From the NCBI RefSeq assembly GCF_020010905.1, contig NZ_JAGJBY010000001.1, forward strand, positions 1,260,001 to 1,324,000: a stretch of 64,000 bases of DNA, written 5' to 3'. How positions within the stretch are numbered: the stretch's first letter is position 1; each line of letters opens with the position of its first letter. The position numbers were made by a program, and so were the translations under genes. Positions 40,077 to 48,107 of the stretch are shown one piece after another. Under the pieces are notes generated by a model, which was not told where the DNA came from, searched no databases, and was given only the letters and a program-made list of their open reading frames with translations. Source of the DNA: Streptomyces acidiscabies. Lineage in GTDB: Bacteria; Actinomycetota; Actinomycetes; Streptomycetales; Streptomycetaceae.

Positions 40077-41807
40077 ATGCTCGATCATGTCCTCAAGCGG
40101 GCCACGGTAGTTGACGGCTCCGGCGGGCCCGCGTGCGTCGCCGACGTCGGGATCCGGGACGGCCGTATCGCCGTCGTCGGTGAAGTCGCCCAGCAATCCA
40201 GGACAGTTGAGGACGCCACCGGCCTCGTCCTGTGCCCCGGCTTCGTCGACCCGCACACCCACTACGACGCCCAGCTCTTCTGGGACCCCTACGCCACCCC
40301 CTCCCTCAACCACGGCGTCACCACCGTCGCCGCCGGGAACTGCGGCTTCACCCTCGCCCCCCTCCACCCCGCGCGGCCCCAGGACGCCGACTACACACGG
40401 CGGATGATGTCCAAGGTCGAGGGCATGTCGCTGGTCGCGCTGGAGGAGGGCGCGCCCTGGAGCTGGCACTCCTTCGGGGAGTACCTCGACGCCCTGGAGG
40501 GGCGGATCGCCGTCAACGCCGGTTTCATGGTGGGGCATTGCGCGCTGCGGCGGCACGTGATGGGCGCCGACGCGGTGGGCGGACAGCCGTCCCCGGCTCA
40601 ACTCGCCGAGATCGTCCTGCTGTTGCACGACGCGATGGACGCCGGAGCCTGGGGCTTCTCGACCACCCAGTCCACCACCCACTCCGACGGCGACGGGCAG
40701 CCGGTCGCCTCCCGGCACGCGCTGCCCGCCGAACTCATCGCCATGTCCAAGGCAGTCGGCGAACACGAGGGTACCCAGATCGAGGCCATCGTCGCGGGCT
40801 GCCTCGACCAGTTCAGCGACGCCGAGATCGACCTCCTCGTCGACATGTCCGCCGCCGCCGGACGCCCCCTGAACTGGAACGTCCTCACGATCGACGCCGG
40901 GGTCCCCGAGCGCGTGCCCCGGCAACTGCACGCAAGCGAGCGCGCCCGCAAGGCCGGTGGCCGTGTCGTGGCGCTGACCATGCCGATCCTCACGCCGATG
41001 AACATGTCGCTCGGCACGTTCTGCGCGCTCAACCTCATCCCCGGCTGGGGCCCGGTCCTCGGGCTGCCCGTCCCCGAACGCATCGAGAAACTCGCAGACC
41101 CCGACGTACGCGCCGAGCTGCTGCGGCGCGCCCAGTCGAAGGAGGCGGGCGTCTTCCGCAGGCTCGCCGACTTCGGGCGGTACGTCATCGGCGACACCTA
41201 CAGCCCCGCGAACGAGGGCCTCACCGGGCGCGTCGTCCGCGACATCGCCGCCGAGCGCGGCCAGGACCCCTTCGCGACCCTCGTCGAGATCTGCTCCAAC
41301 GACCTTCTGCGCACGGTGCTTTGGCCGATGCCGCGCGACAACGACCCCGCCTCCTGGGCGTTGCGCGCCGAGACCTGGCGGCACGAGGACGTCCTCCTCG
41401 GCGGCTCCGACGCCGGGGCGCACCTCGACCGGATGTGCGGGGCGCCGTACACGACCCGCTTCCTCGGGGACTGCCTGCGGGGACGCAAGCTGGTCGAGCT
41501 GGAGCAGGCGGTGAAGATGCTTACCGACGACCCCGCCCAACTCTTCGGACTGCGCCAACGGGGGCGCGTGGAGGAAGGGTTCCACGCGGACCTCGTCCTC
41601 TTCGACCCCGAACGCATCGACGCCGGGAAGGCGACCCTCGTCCACGACCTGCCGGGCGACAGCCCACGGCTCGACTCCAAGGCTCTCGGCATAAAGGCCG
41701 TATGGGTCAACGGGGTTGAGGCTATCCGCGACGACGTCGTCACCGGCGCCGTACCCGGCAAGGTGCTGCGCTCCGGGACCGACACCCGGACGGTGAGCAC
41801 CAAGTGA
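40077..41807 (+). CDS. Amidohydrolase_3 / N-acyl-D-amino-acid deacylase-like metalloenzyme
   Basis: A 576-residue protein. The composite domain starts LKRATVVDGSGGPACVADVGIRDGRIAVVG. The metal site is CPGFVDPHTHYDAQLFWDP. NHGVTTVAAGNCGFTLAP is the D-aminoacylase signature, and GGSDAGAHLDRMCG carries the late aspartate. It ends with VWVNGVEAIRDDVVTGAVPGKVLR. The family hydrolyses amides, lactones or cyclic imides; in this catabolic setting a ring or side-chain hydrolysis is possible. The stop overlaps the ALDH start (GTGA). Confidence 0.85.
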   Translation: MLDHVLKRATVVDGSGGPACVADVGIRDGRIAVVGEVAQQSRTVEDATGLVLCPGFVDPHTHYDAQLFWDPYATPSLNHGVTTVAAGNCGFTLAPLHPARPQDADYTRRMMSKVEGMSLVALEEGAPWSWHSFGEYLDALEGRIAVNAGFMVGHCALRRHVMGADAVGGQPSPAQLAEIVLLLHDAMDAGAWGFSTTQSTTHSDGDGQPVASRHALPAELIAMSKAVGEHEGTQIEAIVAGCLDQFSDAEIDLLVDMSAAAGRPLNWNVLTIDAGVPERVPRQLHASERARKAGGRVVALTMPILTPMNMSLGTFCALNLIPGWGPVLGLPVPERIEKLADPDVRAELLRRAQSKEAGVFRRLADFGRYVIGDTYSPANEGLTGRVVRDIAAERGQDPFATLVEICSNDLLRTVLWPMPRDNDPASWALRAETWRHEDVLLGGSDAGAHLDRMCGAPYTTRFLGDCLRGRKLVELEQAVKMLTDDPAQLFGLRQRGRVEEGFHADLVLFDPERIDAGKATLVHDLPGDSPRLDSKALGIKAVWVNGVEAIRDDVVTGAVPGKVLRSGTDTRTVSTK

Positions 41808-43255
41808 CCGACGGGCAGCGGCTGTTCGTCGGTGGCGCATGGGTCGAGCCGGACGGCGGGCACTACGAGGTGATCGACCCCGCGACCGAGGACGTCGTCG
41901 GACTGGCCCCCGAAGCGTCCGCCGCACAGGCCAACGACGCCTGCGCGGCGGCGAGTTCGGCGTTCGAGAGCTGGTCGCGGACGCGCCCCGAGGAACGGGC
42001 CGCCGTCCTGGCCCGCGCCGCCGACCTGATCCTGGCCCGGCGCTCGGAACTCACCGGCCTCGCCCGCGCCGAGACCGGGGCGACCACCGCGACCGTCCGC
42101 TCCATGCAACTCGGCGTCGCCGCCGCCCGGTTCAGGCGGTACGCCCGCGTCGAACCCGTCGAGTGGGCCATCACCCCGCAGATCAACGAGGCCGGGCCGA
42201 TGGGGAAGGCCGCCGTGATGGGGGCGCTGGCGGTACGGCAGCCCGTCGGGGTCGTCACCTGCATCACCTCCTACAACAACCCCTGGGCCAACCCGGCCGG
42301 GAAGATCGCGCCCGCGCTGGCCATGGGCAACACGGTCGTCGTGAAACCGGCGCCTCAGGATCCGCTGTCGGTGTACCGGATGGCGGAGGTCCTGGAAGCC
42401 GCCGGGGTGCCGCCCGGTGTCGTCAATGTGGTCTCCGGAGAGGCGGTTGAGGTTGGGGAGGCGACCGTCTCGTCCCCCGACGTCGACATGGTCAGCTTCA
42501 CCGGGTCCACCGCCGTCGGGGTGCGGATCGCCGAGGTGTGCGGGCGGGGCATGAAGCGGCAGCTCATGGAACTCGGGGGCAAGGGTGCGGCGTTGGTGTT
42601 CGACGACGCGGATCTGGGCTCCGCGGTCGCGGGGATCGGGACGACGTTCTCCTTCTACAGCGGGCAGATCTGTACGGCGCCCACGCGGGTGCTGGTCCAA
42701 CGGGGCGTGTACGGCAGGCTGGTTGAGCAACTCGTCGCCTATGCGGGGCGGTTGACGCTGGGGGATCCTCGGGAGGCCGGGACCGTCATGGGGCCGGTGA
42801 TCAGCGCGGCTCACCGTGAGCGGGTGCGGGCGCATGTCGAGTCGGCGGTTCGGGAAGGGGCAACACCCCTGGTGGGCAAGGTCGTTGACCTTCCCGAGCG
42901 GGGCTTCTACCTCGGGCCGACCGTCCTTGCCGACTGCACCAACGACATGCGGGCCGTCCGCGAGGAGATCTTCGGGCCCGTCGTCGCCGTCCTCCCCTTC
43001 GACGACGAGGAGGAGGCGATCGCCCTCGCCAACGACTCCGAGTACGGGCTCATCGACTACGTCTGGTCCGGTGACGTCGCCCGCGCGTTCCGGGTCGCGC
43101 GGCGGCTGCGGGCCGGGGGCGTGGGGGTCAACACCGTGGGGCGGAACATGGAGGCGCCGTTCGGGGGGTTCAAGCGGAGTGGGGTGGGGCGGGACGTGGG
43201 GTCGTACGCGTTGCATGCGTACAGCGAGGTGCAGGCGATCGTGTGGCCGGGGTGA
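41804..43255 (+). CDS. NAD(P)-dependent aldehyde dehydrogenase
   Basis: A 483-residue protein from GTG 41804, overlapping the amidohydrolase stop. Catalytic Cys290 is in SGQICTAPTR and general base Glu256 in MELGGKG. The cofactor region has VVKPAPQDPLS and FTGSTAVG. PFGGFKRSGVGRDVGSYALHAYSEVQ is the normal C-terminus. It oxidises an aldehyde to a carboxylate, which could feed the acyl-CoA ligase of the same regulon. No operator of its own is seen; it is the third gene behind site 9. Confidence 0.92.
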   Translation: MTDGQRLFVGGAWVEPDGGHYEVIDPATEDVVGLAPEASAAQANDACAAASSAFESWSRTRPEERAAVLARAADLILARRSELTGLARAETGATTATVRSMQLGVAAARFRRYARVEPVEWAITPQINEAGPMGKAAVMGALAVRQPVGVVTCITSYNNPWANPAGKIAPALAMGNTVVVKPAPQDPLSVYRMAEVLEAAGVPPGVVNVVSGEAVEVGEATVSSPDVDMVSFTGSTAVGVRIAEVCGRGMKRQLMELGGKGAALVFDDADLGSAVAGIGTTFSFYSGQICTAPTRVLVQRGVYGRLVEQLVAYAGRLTLGDPREAGTVMGPVISAAHRERVRAHVESAVREGATPLVGKVVDLPERGFYLGPTVLADCTNDMRAVREEIFGPVVAVLPFDDEEEAIALANDSEYGLIDYVWSGDVARAFRVARRLRAGGVGVNTVGRNMEAPFGGFKRSGVGRDVGSYALHAYSEVQAIVWPG

Positions 43256-43352
43256 GACGTGGTCGGTGACCAGGGGCGCGGCTTGTTTCTGAGAGCGGTT
43301 ACTGTCCGTTTTCCGTCGGGCGCGATGCCGCCGTATGGGGCAGTATCGGGGC

Positions 43353-44144
43353 ATGGGTGATGTAGCGGGCGTCATGATCGCCGTCGACGGCGGCGAGGTC
43401 TGGGCCGACGAGCAGGGCGACGGCGAGGGACCGCCCCTGGTCCTGCTCCACCCCGGCGTCGGGTCCTCCGAGATCTGGGAGCCCGTGCTCGCCCCGCTGA
43501 CCGAGCGGCACCGGGTGATCCGGTACGACGTACGAGGGTACGGGCGGTCTCCGGCGCCGGTCTCGTCGTACCGGCAGGACCTCGATCTCGCGCTCGTGCT
43601 CGGGCACTTCGGCGTGGAGCGTGCCGTACTGATCGGCTACAGCATGGGCGGGGCCACCGCCATCGCGTACACGCTGGACCATCCCGAGCAGGTCGCCGCG
43701 CTGGGGCTGCTCGTCCCCGGGGTACCCGGGTACCCCGAGCCCGATCCGCCCGAACTCGCCGCGCAGGTCGAGCCGTTGGCGCTCGCCGGGGACCTCGAAG
43801 GGCTGGCCGATCTGGGGATGTCGTGGTGGGGCGGGGCGGGGACGCCGCCCGACACCGAGGCGCGGCGGTTGCTGCGGGGGGTGTTGGGCGGGTGGTTCAC
43901 CTCGTACGCGCACGAGGAGCAACTACCGTCCTGCTACGAGCGGTTGGCGGAGATGGCCCTGCCGTGCTCGCTGCTGCTGGGGGAGTTGGACCAGCCGGTC
44001 GTCGTCAAGCGCAACGAGGTCATCGCCTCGCGGATTCCCGGGTGCCGGCTGGTGCGGGAGAGCCGGTGCGATCACTTTCCGACGCTGCGGGTACCGGGGG
44101 CGGTCGTGGAACTGGTGGAGGACTTGTACCGGAGGGTGGGCTGA
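43353..44144 (+). CDS. Alpha/beta hydrolase
   Basis: The protein has 263 residues from ATG 43353; another ATG at 43335 is in frame. HPGVGSSEIWEPV gives the oxyanion region, GYSMGG the nucleophile serine, LLGELDQPVV the acid and CDHFPTLRVPG the histidine, so the catalytic set is complete. It is a small esterase, lactonase or C-C hydrolase. It follows the aldehyde dehydrogenase by 98 bp on the same strand and may be co-transcribed. Substrate unknown. Confidence 0.8.
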   Translation: MGDVAGVMIAVDGGEVWADEQGDGEGPPLVLLHPGVGSSEIWEPVLAPLTERHRVIRYDVRGYGRSPAPVSSYRQDLDLALVLGHFGVERAVLIGYSMGGATAIAYTLDHPEQVAALGLLVPGVPGYPEPDPPELAAQVEPLALAGDLEGLADLGMSWWGGAGTPPDTEARRLLRGVLGGWFTSYAHEEQLPSCYERLAEMALPCSLLLGELDQPVVVKRNEVIASRIPGCRLVRESRCDHFPTLRVPGAVVELVEDLYRRVG

Positions 44145-44166
44145 GGGGGTACGGGTATGACAGGGG

Positions 44167-44562
44167 TCAGTCCGTGTCCAGGTCCACCCGTACCGTCAGC
44201 AGGTCGGTACCCAGTACCCGTACCGCCGTGCTGTTCAGCCTCGGCAGGCCGCGCAGACGGGTCACCGGGTCGTCGTCCCGCAGGATGTGCGCCGTACCGG
44301 TGTGCCAGCGGCCCCTGATGCGGACCCGGACCCTCGGGTCGGCCTTGATGTTCCGGACGTACTGCGAGCGGTCGCCGAACTCCGACACCAGCCAGAAGGC
44401 GTCCCCGATCCGGCGGCCACCGAGCGGGGTGCGGCGGGGGAGTCCTGACGTACGGCCGGTGGTCTCCAGGACGGGCTGGAGCGGAAGCCTGCGCATGAGG
44501 GGGTTGAAGCGGCGCTGGACGGCGGTGGTGATCCGGAAGCGGCGGTCGGCGAGGGTGGGCAT
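44167..44562 (-). CDS. Ddn-like F420-dependent nitroreductase family protein
   Basis: A 131-residue split-barrel protein. LQPVLETTGRTSGLPRRTPLGGRRIGDAFWLVSEFGDRSQYVRNIKADPRVRVRIRGRWHTG matches the core of the Ddn/FDOR-A family, which binds F420. It is distinct from the longer paralogue at 19293-19766. It is convergent with the alpha/beta hydrolase (22 bp between stops). It may reduce an unsaturated or nitro substrate. Confidence 0.82.
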   Translation of the reverse strand: MPTLADRRFRITTAVQRRFNPLMRRLPLQPVLETTGRTSGLPRRTPLGGRRIGDAFWLVSEFGDRSQYVRNIKADPRVRVRIRGRWHTGTAHILRDDDPVTRLRGLPRLNSTAVRVLGTDLLTVRVDLDTD

Positions 44563-44737
44563 GGGGGGCCTGACTGGTCGGGGGCGGTGGGCGGGGCGGA
44601 CGGTGAGGGGTGGGGGTACGGCGCCTGTAGTCCCGTACCCCTCAGGTCGTGCGTAGCCCTGTACCCCTCAGGTATCCCCACCGATTGTCCCCCCGAGGTC
44701 TTCGCACCGCGCGTCACCCTCGGCCCGCCCCTCCCCG

Positions 44738-46255
44738 TCAGTCCCGCCCGCACCCCAGGAACACCGGGTTCGTCAGCGCCGCGAACGGTCCCGGCAGGGA
44801 CGGTGCCGTCGCCGGGTGCCGGACCTCCGCCCGTACGTACGCCGCGTACGACGGTGTCGTCCGCCATTCGAAGACCCCAGAACCGGAGTCGCCCACGGGG
44901 GCCCCGGTGAACAGGACGCCCTGGTCGGTGACGAGGCGGACCGTGCAGCCTCTCACCCCTGAGACGTCCACGTGTACGACCACAGGGGTATCCGGGGCGA
45001 CCGCGAGCCGCTCCCCGATGCCGGCGTGTTCGCCGCGCGGGCCGGTGACGGTGAGGGCGAGCGAGACGTCCTTGGACTCCGCGATGTACGACCGCCCGGC
45101 GCGGATGCCGTCCTGGATCGCCGCCCGGGTCAGGTCGTCCGCGAGGACCACGGTCTGGGGCAGCCCCACCACGTCCGGGTCCCGGTGCGCGTCGCTGTTG
45201 CCCATCGCCGGGAGCCAGTCGCGGCCCTCCCGTACGGCGGCGACCAGCGTCGCGTCCCAGGAGGCGAGCGCGATCTCGTCGTCCGGGGTGTAGGGGCCGT
45301 TCCACACCTCGACCGCGTCCGCCTCGCCGAACCCGAACTTCCAGGCGCAGCCGATACAGGTGGCGTGCGGGTGCGCGGGGACGACGAGGCCGCCCGCGCG
45401 GTGGATCTGCCGGGCGAACCGCGCGAAACGGTTCTCGCGGGCCCGGTAGCGCCAGTCGACGAACGTGCCGGGGTCGGTGCCGAGCGCGACGACGTGGCCG
45501 TTGCGGGTGGTGACCTCCTCGCCGAGCAGGATCAGCAGGTCGTCGCCGGCCTGGTCGGCCCAATGGGCGTGCCCCGCATGGGTGTTGTGCTCGGAGGTGT
45601 TGATGAAGTCCAGCCCGGCGGTGCGCGCGAGCGCCGCGATCTCGGCGGGGGTGCGGCGGCCGTCGGAGTACCAGGAGTGCAGATGGCAGTCGCCCCGGTA
45701 CCAGGCGCGTCCCCGGCCCCGCGCGCGCTCCGGAGGATAGACGGGGGTGGGGGTATGACTCGGTGACCCGTACGTGAGAGTGACGGTGATCTCGTACGTC
45801 AGACCCTGGGGGGACACGGTGTACGGGCCCAGCGCGACGTACCAGGTACCCGCGCGGATCGGTCCCGGGACGTACCCGGGGGTCGCGTCGTCCGCCCGCA
45901 CGAAGAACTCCGTACGGGCCCCGCCGGACCAGCCCCGGAAGCCCCGGCCGCCGAGCCCCGTACCGCGCTCGTCGAACAGGCCGATGTCCAGGGCGTTCCC
46001 GGCGGTGCCGGTCGGGACGGCCGGGCGGTCGTAGGTGTACGCCACCCGCAACTCACCGACCCCCGCCGGGACTTCAACCGGCACATACACGAAGTCCGGC
46101 GCCCCGGTGGGCAACGTCCCCCGCAGAGTCTTCGCCGCCCGCCCCTGCTCTCGTCCCTCGGCGGAGGCGAAACTCACGCCCCCGACAGTCATCACCGCAG
46201 CCGTACCCGTCACGAACAGGGCACGTCTGCCGATCTCGTGAACGTCGTCGCACAT
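44738..46255 (-). CDS. Exported CehA/McbA-family PHP metallohydrolase
   Basis: A 505-residue protein from ATG 46255; the longer frame to 46549 crosses the divergent promoter region and is rejected. The N-terminus MCDDVHEIGRRALFVTGTAAVMTVGG is a probable Tat signal with RR at residues 10-11. A beta domain of about 170 residues follows. The PHP domain has the metal motif GDCHLHSWYSDG, FINTSEHNTH, VVPAHPHATCIGCAWKFGF, VEVWNGP and MGNSDAHRD. PHP enzymes of this type hydrolyse phosphate, carbamate or carboxylic esters with a di- or trinuclear metal site. The substrate is unknown. It is divergent from an LLM gene. Confidence 0.82.
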   Translation of the reverse strand: MCDDVHEIGRRALFVTGTAAVMTVGGVSFASAEGREQGRAAKTLRGTLPTGAPDFVYVPVEVPAGVGELRVAYTYDRPAVPTGTAGNALDIGLFDERGTGLGGRGFRGWSGGARTEFFVRADDATPGYVPGPIRAGTWYVALGPYTVSPQGLTYEITVTLTYGSPSHTPTPVYPPERARGRGRAWYRGDCHLHSWYSDGRRTPAEIAALARTAGLDFINTSEHNTHAGHAHWADQAGDDLLILLGEEVTTRNGHVVALGTDPGTFVDWRYRARENRFARFARQIHRAGGLVVPAHPHATCIGCAWKFGFGEADAVEVWNGPYTPDDEIALASWDATLVAAVREGRDWLPAMGNSDAHRDPDVVGLPQTVVLADDLTRAAIQDGIRAGRSYIAESKDVSLALTVTGPRGEHAGIGERLAVAPDTPVVVHVDVSGVRGCTVRLVTDQGVLFTGAPVGDSGSGVFEWRTTPSYAAYVRAEVRHPATAPSLPGPFAALTNPVFLGCGRD

Positions 46256-46336
46256 GGGGTCAGTGTGGGGGAGGGGGGTGAACTCGGGGAGACCTGAAGG
46301 GAATCGGGATGTGAGGTCGTTCTCCGGGTGGTAATT

Positions 46337-46348
46337 CCGACCGGTCGG
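46337..46348. promoter_or_regulatory. 12-bp palindrome CCGACCGGTCGG upstream of LLM gene
   Basis: A perfect palindrome, flanked by T/A to give TTCCGACCGGTCGGTA, lies 87 bp upstream of the LLM start and 82 bp from the PHP hydrolase start. This sequence form is common for TetR-family operators, but it is different from the CTGACG series. The divergent gap is 180 bp. Confidence 0.5.
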
Positions 46349-46435
46349 TATGGACAGTTCCGGTTGTTCCGGGTACAGATGAGGGCGGCACCCGCGCCTG
46401 TAGTCGTACCGCCGTACATCCGGAAAGGCCGTCGT

Positions 46436-47281
46436 ATGCGTATCTCGGTCACGATTTTTCTCACCGATGAGACCATCACTCCCACGCGTCTCGCGAGGGA
46501 GTTGGAGGAGCGAGGGTTCGCCGGGCTGTATCTGCCGGAGCACACGCATATTCCGGTCGAGAGAGTTACGCCGTACCCCGCAGGTGGGGGGCTACCCAGG
46601 GAGTACGGGCGGACGTTGGACCCGTTCGTCGGGCTCGGGCAGGCCGCCGCGGTGACCGAGCGGCTGGGGCTGGGGACCGGGATCACGCTGGTCGCGCAGC
46701 ACGATCCGATCGATCTCGCCAAGCAGGTCGCCACCGTCGATCATCTGTCCGGCGGGCGGTTCACGCTGGGGCTCGGGTACGGGTGGAACGTCGAGGAGGC
46801 CGCCGACCACGGCGTCGAGTGGCGGACCCGGCGGGAGCTGGTGCGGGACCGGATGGCGTTGATGCGGGCCCTGTGGTCCGGTGAACCGACCGGCTACGAA
46901 GGGGAGTTCGGGAGCGTACGGCCGTCCATCGCGTACCCCAAGCCGGTGCGGAAGCCGCGCGGGCCGGTCGTCGGGCCGCGCACCCTCATCGGCGGCGCCG
47001 CCGGGCCCAAGCTGTTCTCCCACATCTGCGAGTACGCCGACGGCTGGCTCCCGATCGGCGGACGCGGGCTCGGCGAGTCGCTGCCGGCGCTGCGGACCGC
47101 CTGGGCGGAGGCCGGGCGGGAACCGTCCGAGCTCGACGTGGTGCCGTACGCCGTAGTGCCTACCCGGGGAAAACTTGAGTACTACGGCGAGCTGGGGATC
47201 GAGGAGGCCGTCGTGCAGTTGCCTCCGGCGGGGGAGGCCGAGGTGCTGCGGGTGCTGGACGAGCTAGCGCCGTACGTGTGA
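46436..47281 (+). CDS. LLM-class F420-dependent oxidoreductase (TIGR03619-like)
   Basis: A 281-residue protein from ATG 46436 with GGAAAGG 7 bp upstream. MRISVTIFLTDETITPTRLARELEERGFAGLYLPEHTHIP is the typical N-terminus of the F420-dependent subgroup. TLDPFVGLGQAAAVTERLGLGTGITLVAQHDPIDLAKQVATVDHLSGGRFTLGLGYGWNVEEA and ADGWLPIGG complete the barrel. It would transfer hydride between F420 and an unidentified substrate. It lies 0.8 kb upstream of fbiC. The 3' end overlaps a convergent gene by 18 bp. Confidence 0.88.
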   Translation: MRISVTIFLTDETITPTRLARELEERGFAGLYLPEHTHIPVERVTPYPAGGGLPREYGRTLDPFVGLGQAAAVTERLGLGTGITLVAQHDPIDLAKQVATVDHLSGGRFTLGLGYGWNVEEAADHGVEWRTRRELVRDRMALMRALWSGEPTGYEGEFGSVRPSIAYPKPVRKPRGPVVGPRTLIGGAAGPKLFSHICEYADGWLPIGGRGLGESLPALRTAWAEAGREPSELDVVPYAVVPTRGKLEYYGELGIEEAVVQLPPAGEAEVLRVLDELAPYV

Positions 47282-47980
47282 GGGGGACGGGGTGAGGGCC
47301 GGCGGCGACACGTCGTCGCCGGGTGACCCGTCCGGCATGTGCCAGCCGGGGTCCACGGCGCAGGGCATGGAAGCGCCGCCCCGGAAGTACCCGCTCCCGG
47401 CGGACCACGTGAAGAACATCTCCTGCCCGCCGTCCGAGCGCGTGGCGCGTAGCCCCCAGGTATCCCCGGTACCCCCCTCCTCGTAGGACGCGATGTCCCA
47501 CCCGTCGTCCTTGAGATACGTGCGCAGCCGACGCAGAGCGGGAACCGCCTCCCCGGCGGTGACGTGGTCGAGCGCCCAGCTGTGGTGCATGGCGTAGGCC
47601 CCGTCGACCGTCTCGTCCGTCAGCCCGCCCCGGTAACAGAGATCGGCACTCAGGGTGTTCTCGGCGGAGATCCCGGGATCCCCGGAGCCGTAGGGGATCG
47701 TGCGCGTGAACCCCAGCACGCCGTACGCCTCCTGGGAGTTCGCCACCGCCCGGTCCGCCATCTCCTGGGGCGCGACCCGGGGAAAGTCCGACGCGTCCTT
47801 GGTGATCAGGGCGAGCCAGACGAGCAGGGCGAGGCCGAGGAACAGCGGCACGGCGACGAGCGCGGCGCAGCCGACCCCCACGGCTCGCCCCACCCGTGCG
47901 GCGGCGGGCTCGGTCTCGGCGTCGGGCGTGATCTCCACAGGCATGCCAGGACCGTAGGCGGCAGCCGATACCCCGGGCAT
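47264..47980 (-). CDS. Single-pass membrane protein of unknown function
   Basis: The protein has 238 residues from ATG 47980; ATG 47944 (MPVEITPDAETEP) is an equally good start. One strong transmembrane helix (CAALVAVPLFLGLALLVWLALI) follows a short cytoplasmic N-terminus. The extracytoplasmic part includes RTIPYGSGDPGISAENTLSADLCYRGGLTDETVDGAYAMHHSWALDHV and SGYFRGGASMPCAVDPGW, with two cysteines that could pair. No family was recognised. The 3' end overlaps the convergent LLM gene by 18 bp. Confidence 0.65.
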   Translation of the reverse strand: MPGVSAAAYGPGMPVEITPDAETEPAAARVGRAVGVGCAALVAVPLFLGLALLVWLALITKDASDFPRVAPQEMADRAVANSQEAYGVLGFTRTIPYGSGDPGISAENTLSADLCYRGGLTDETVDGAYAMHHSWALDHVTAGEAVPALRRLRTYLKDDGWDIASYEEGGTGDTWGLRATRSDGGQEMFFTWSAGSGYFRGGASMPCAVDPGWHMPDGSPGDDVSPPALTPSPSHVRR

Positions 47981-48107
47981 CGGTACGACCACGTACACCC
48001 CCTGGGTACTAGTACTCAAGAGGGACAGGACCAGAGGCGCACGCCCACCCCGCACCCCCCACCTGGCGCCCCCGCACCTTCGATGACCTCGAACGTATGC
48101 TCAAAGG

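Noticed and set aside
38922..43375. Long minus-strand frames (1001 and 725 codons) opposite the LLM, amidohydrolase and ALDH genes
   Set aside because: Shadows of three well-defined enzymes linked by short gaps and overlapping stop/start codons.
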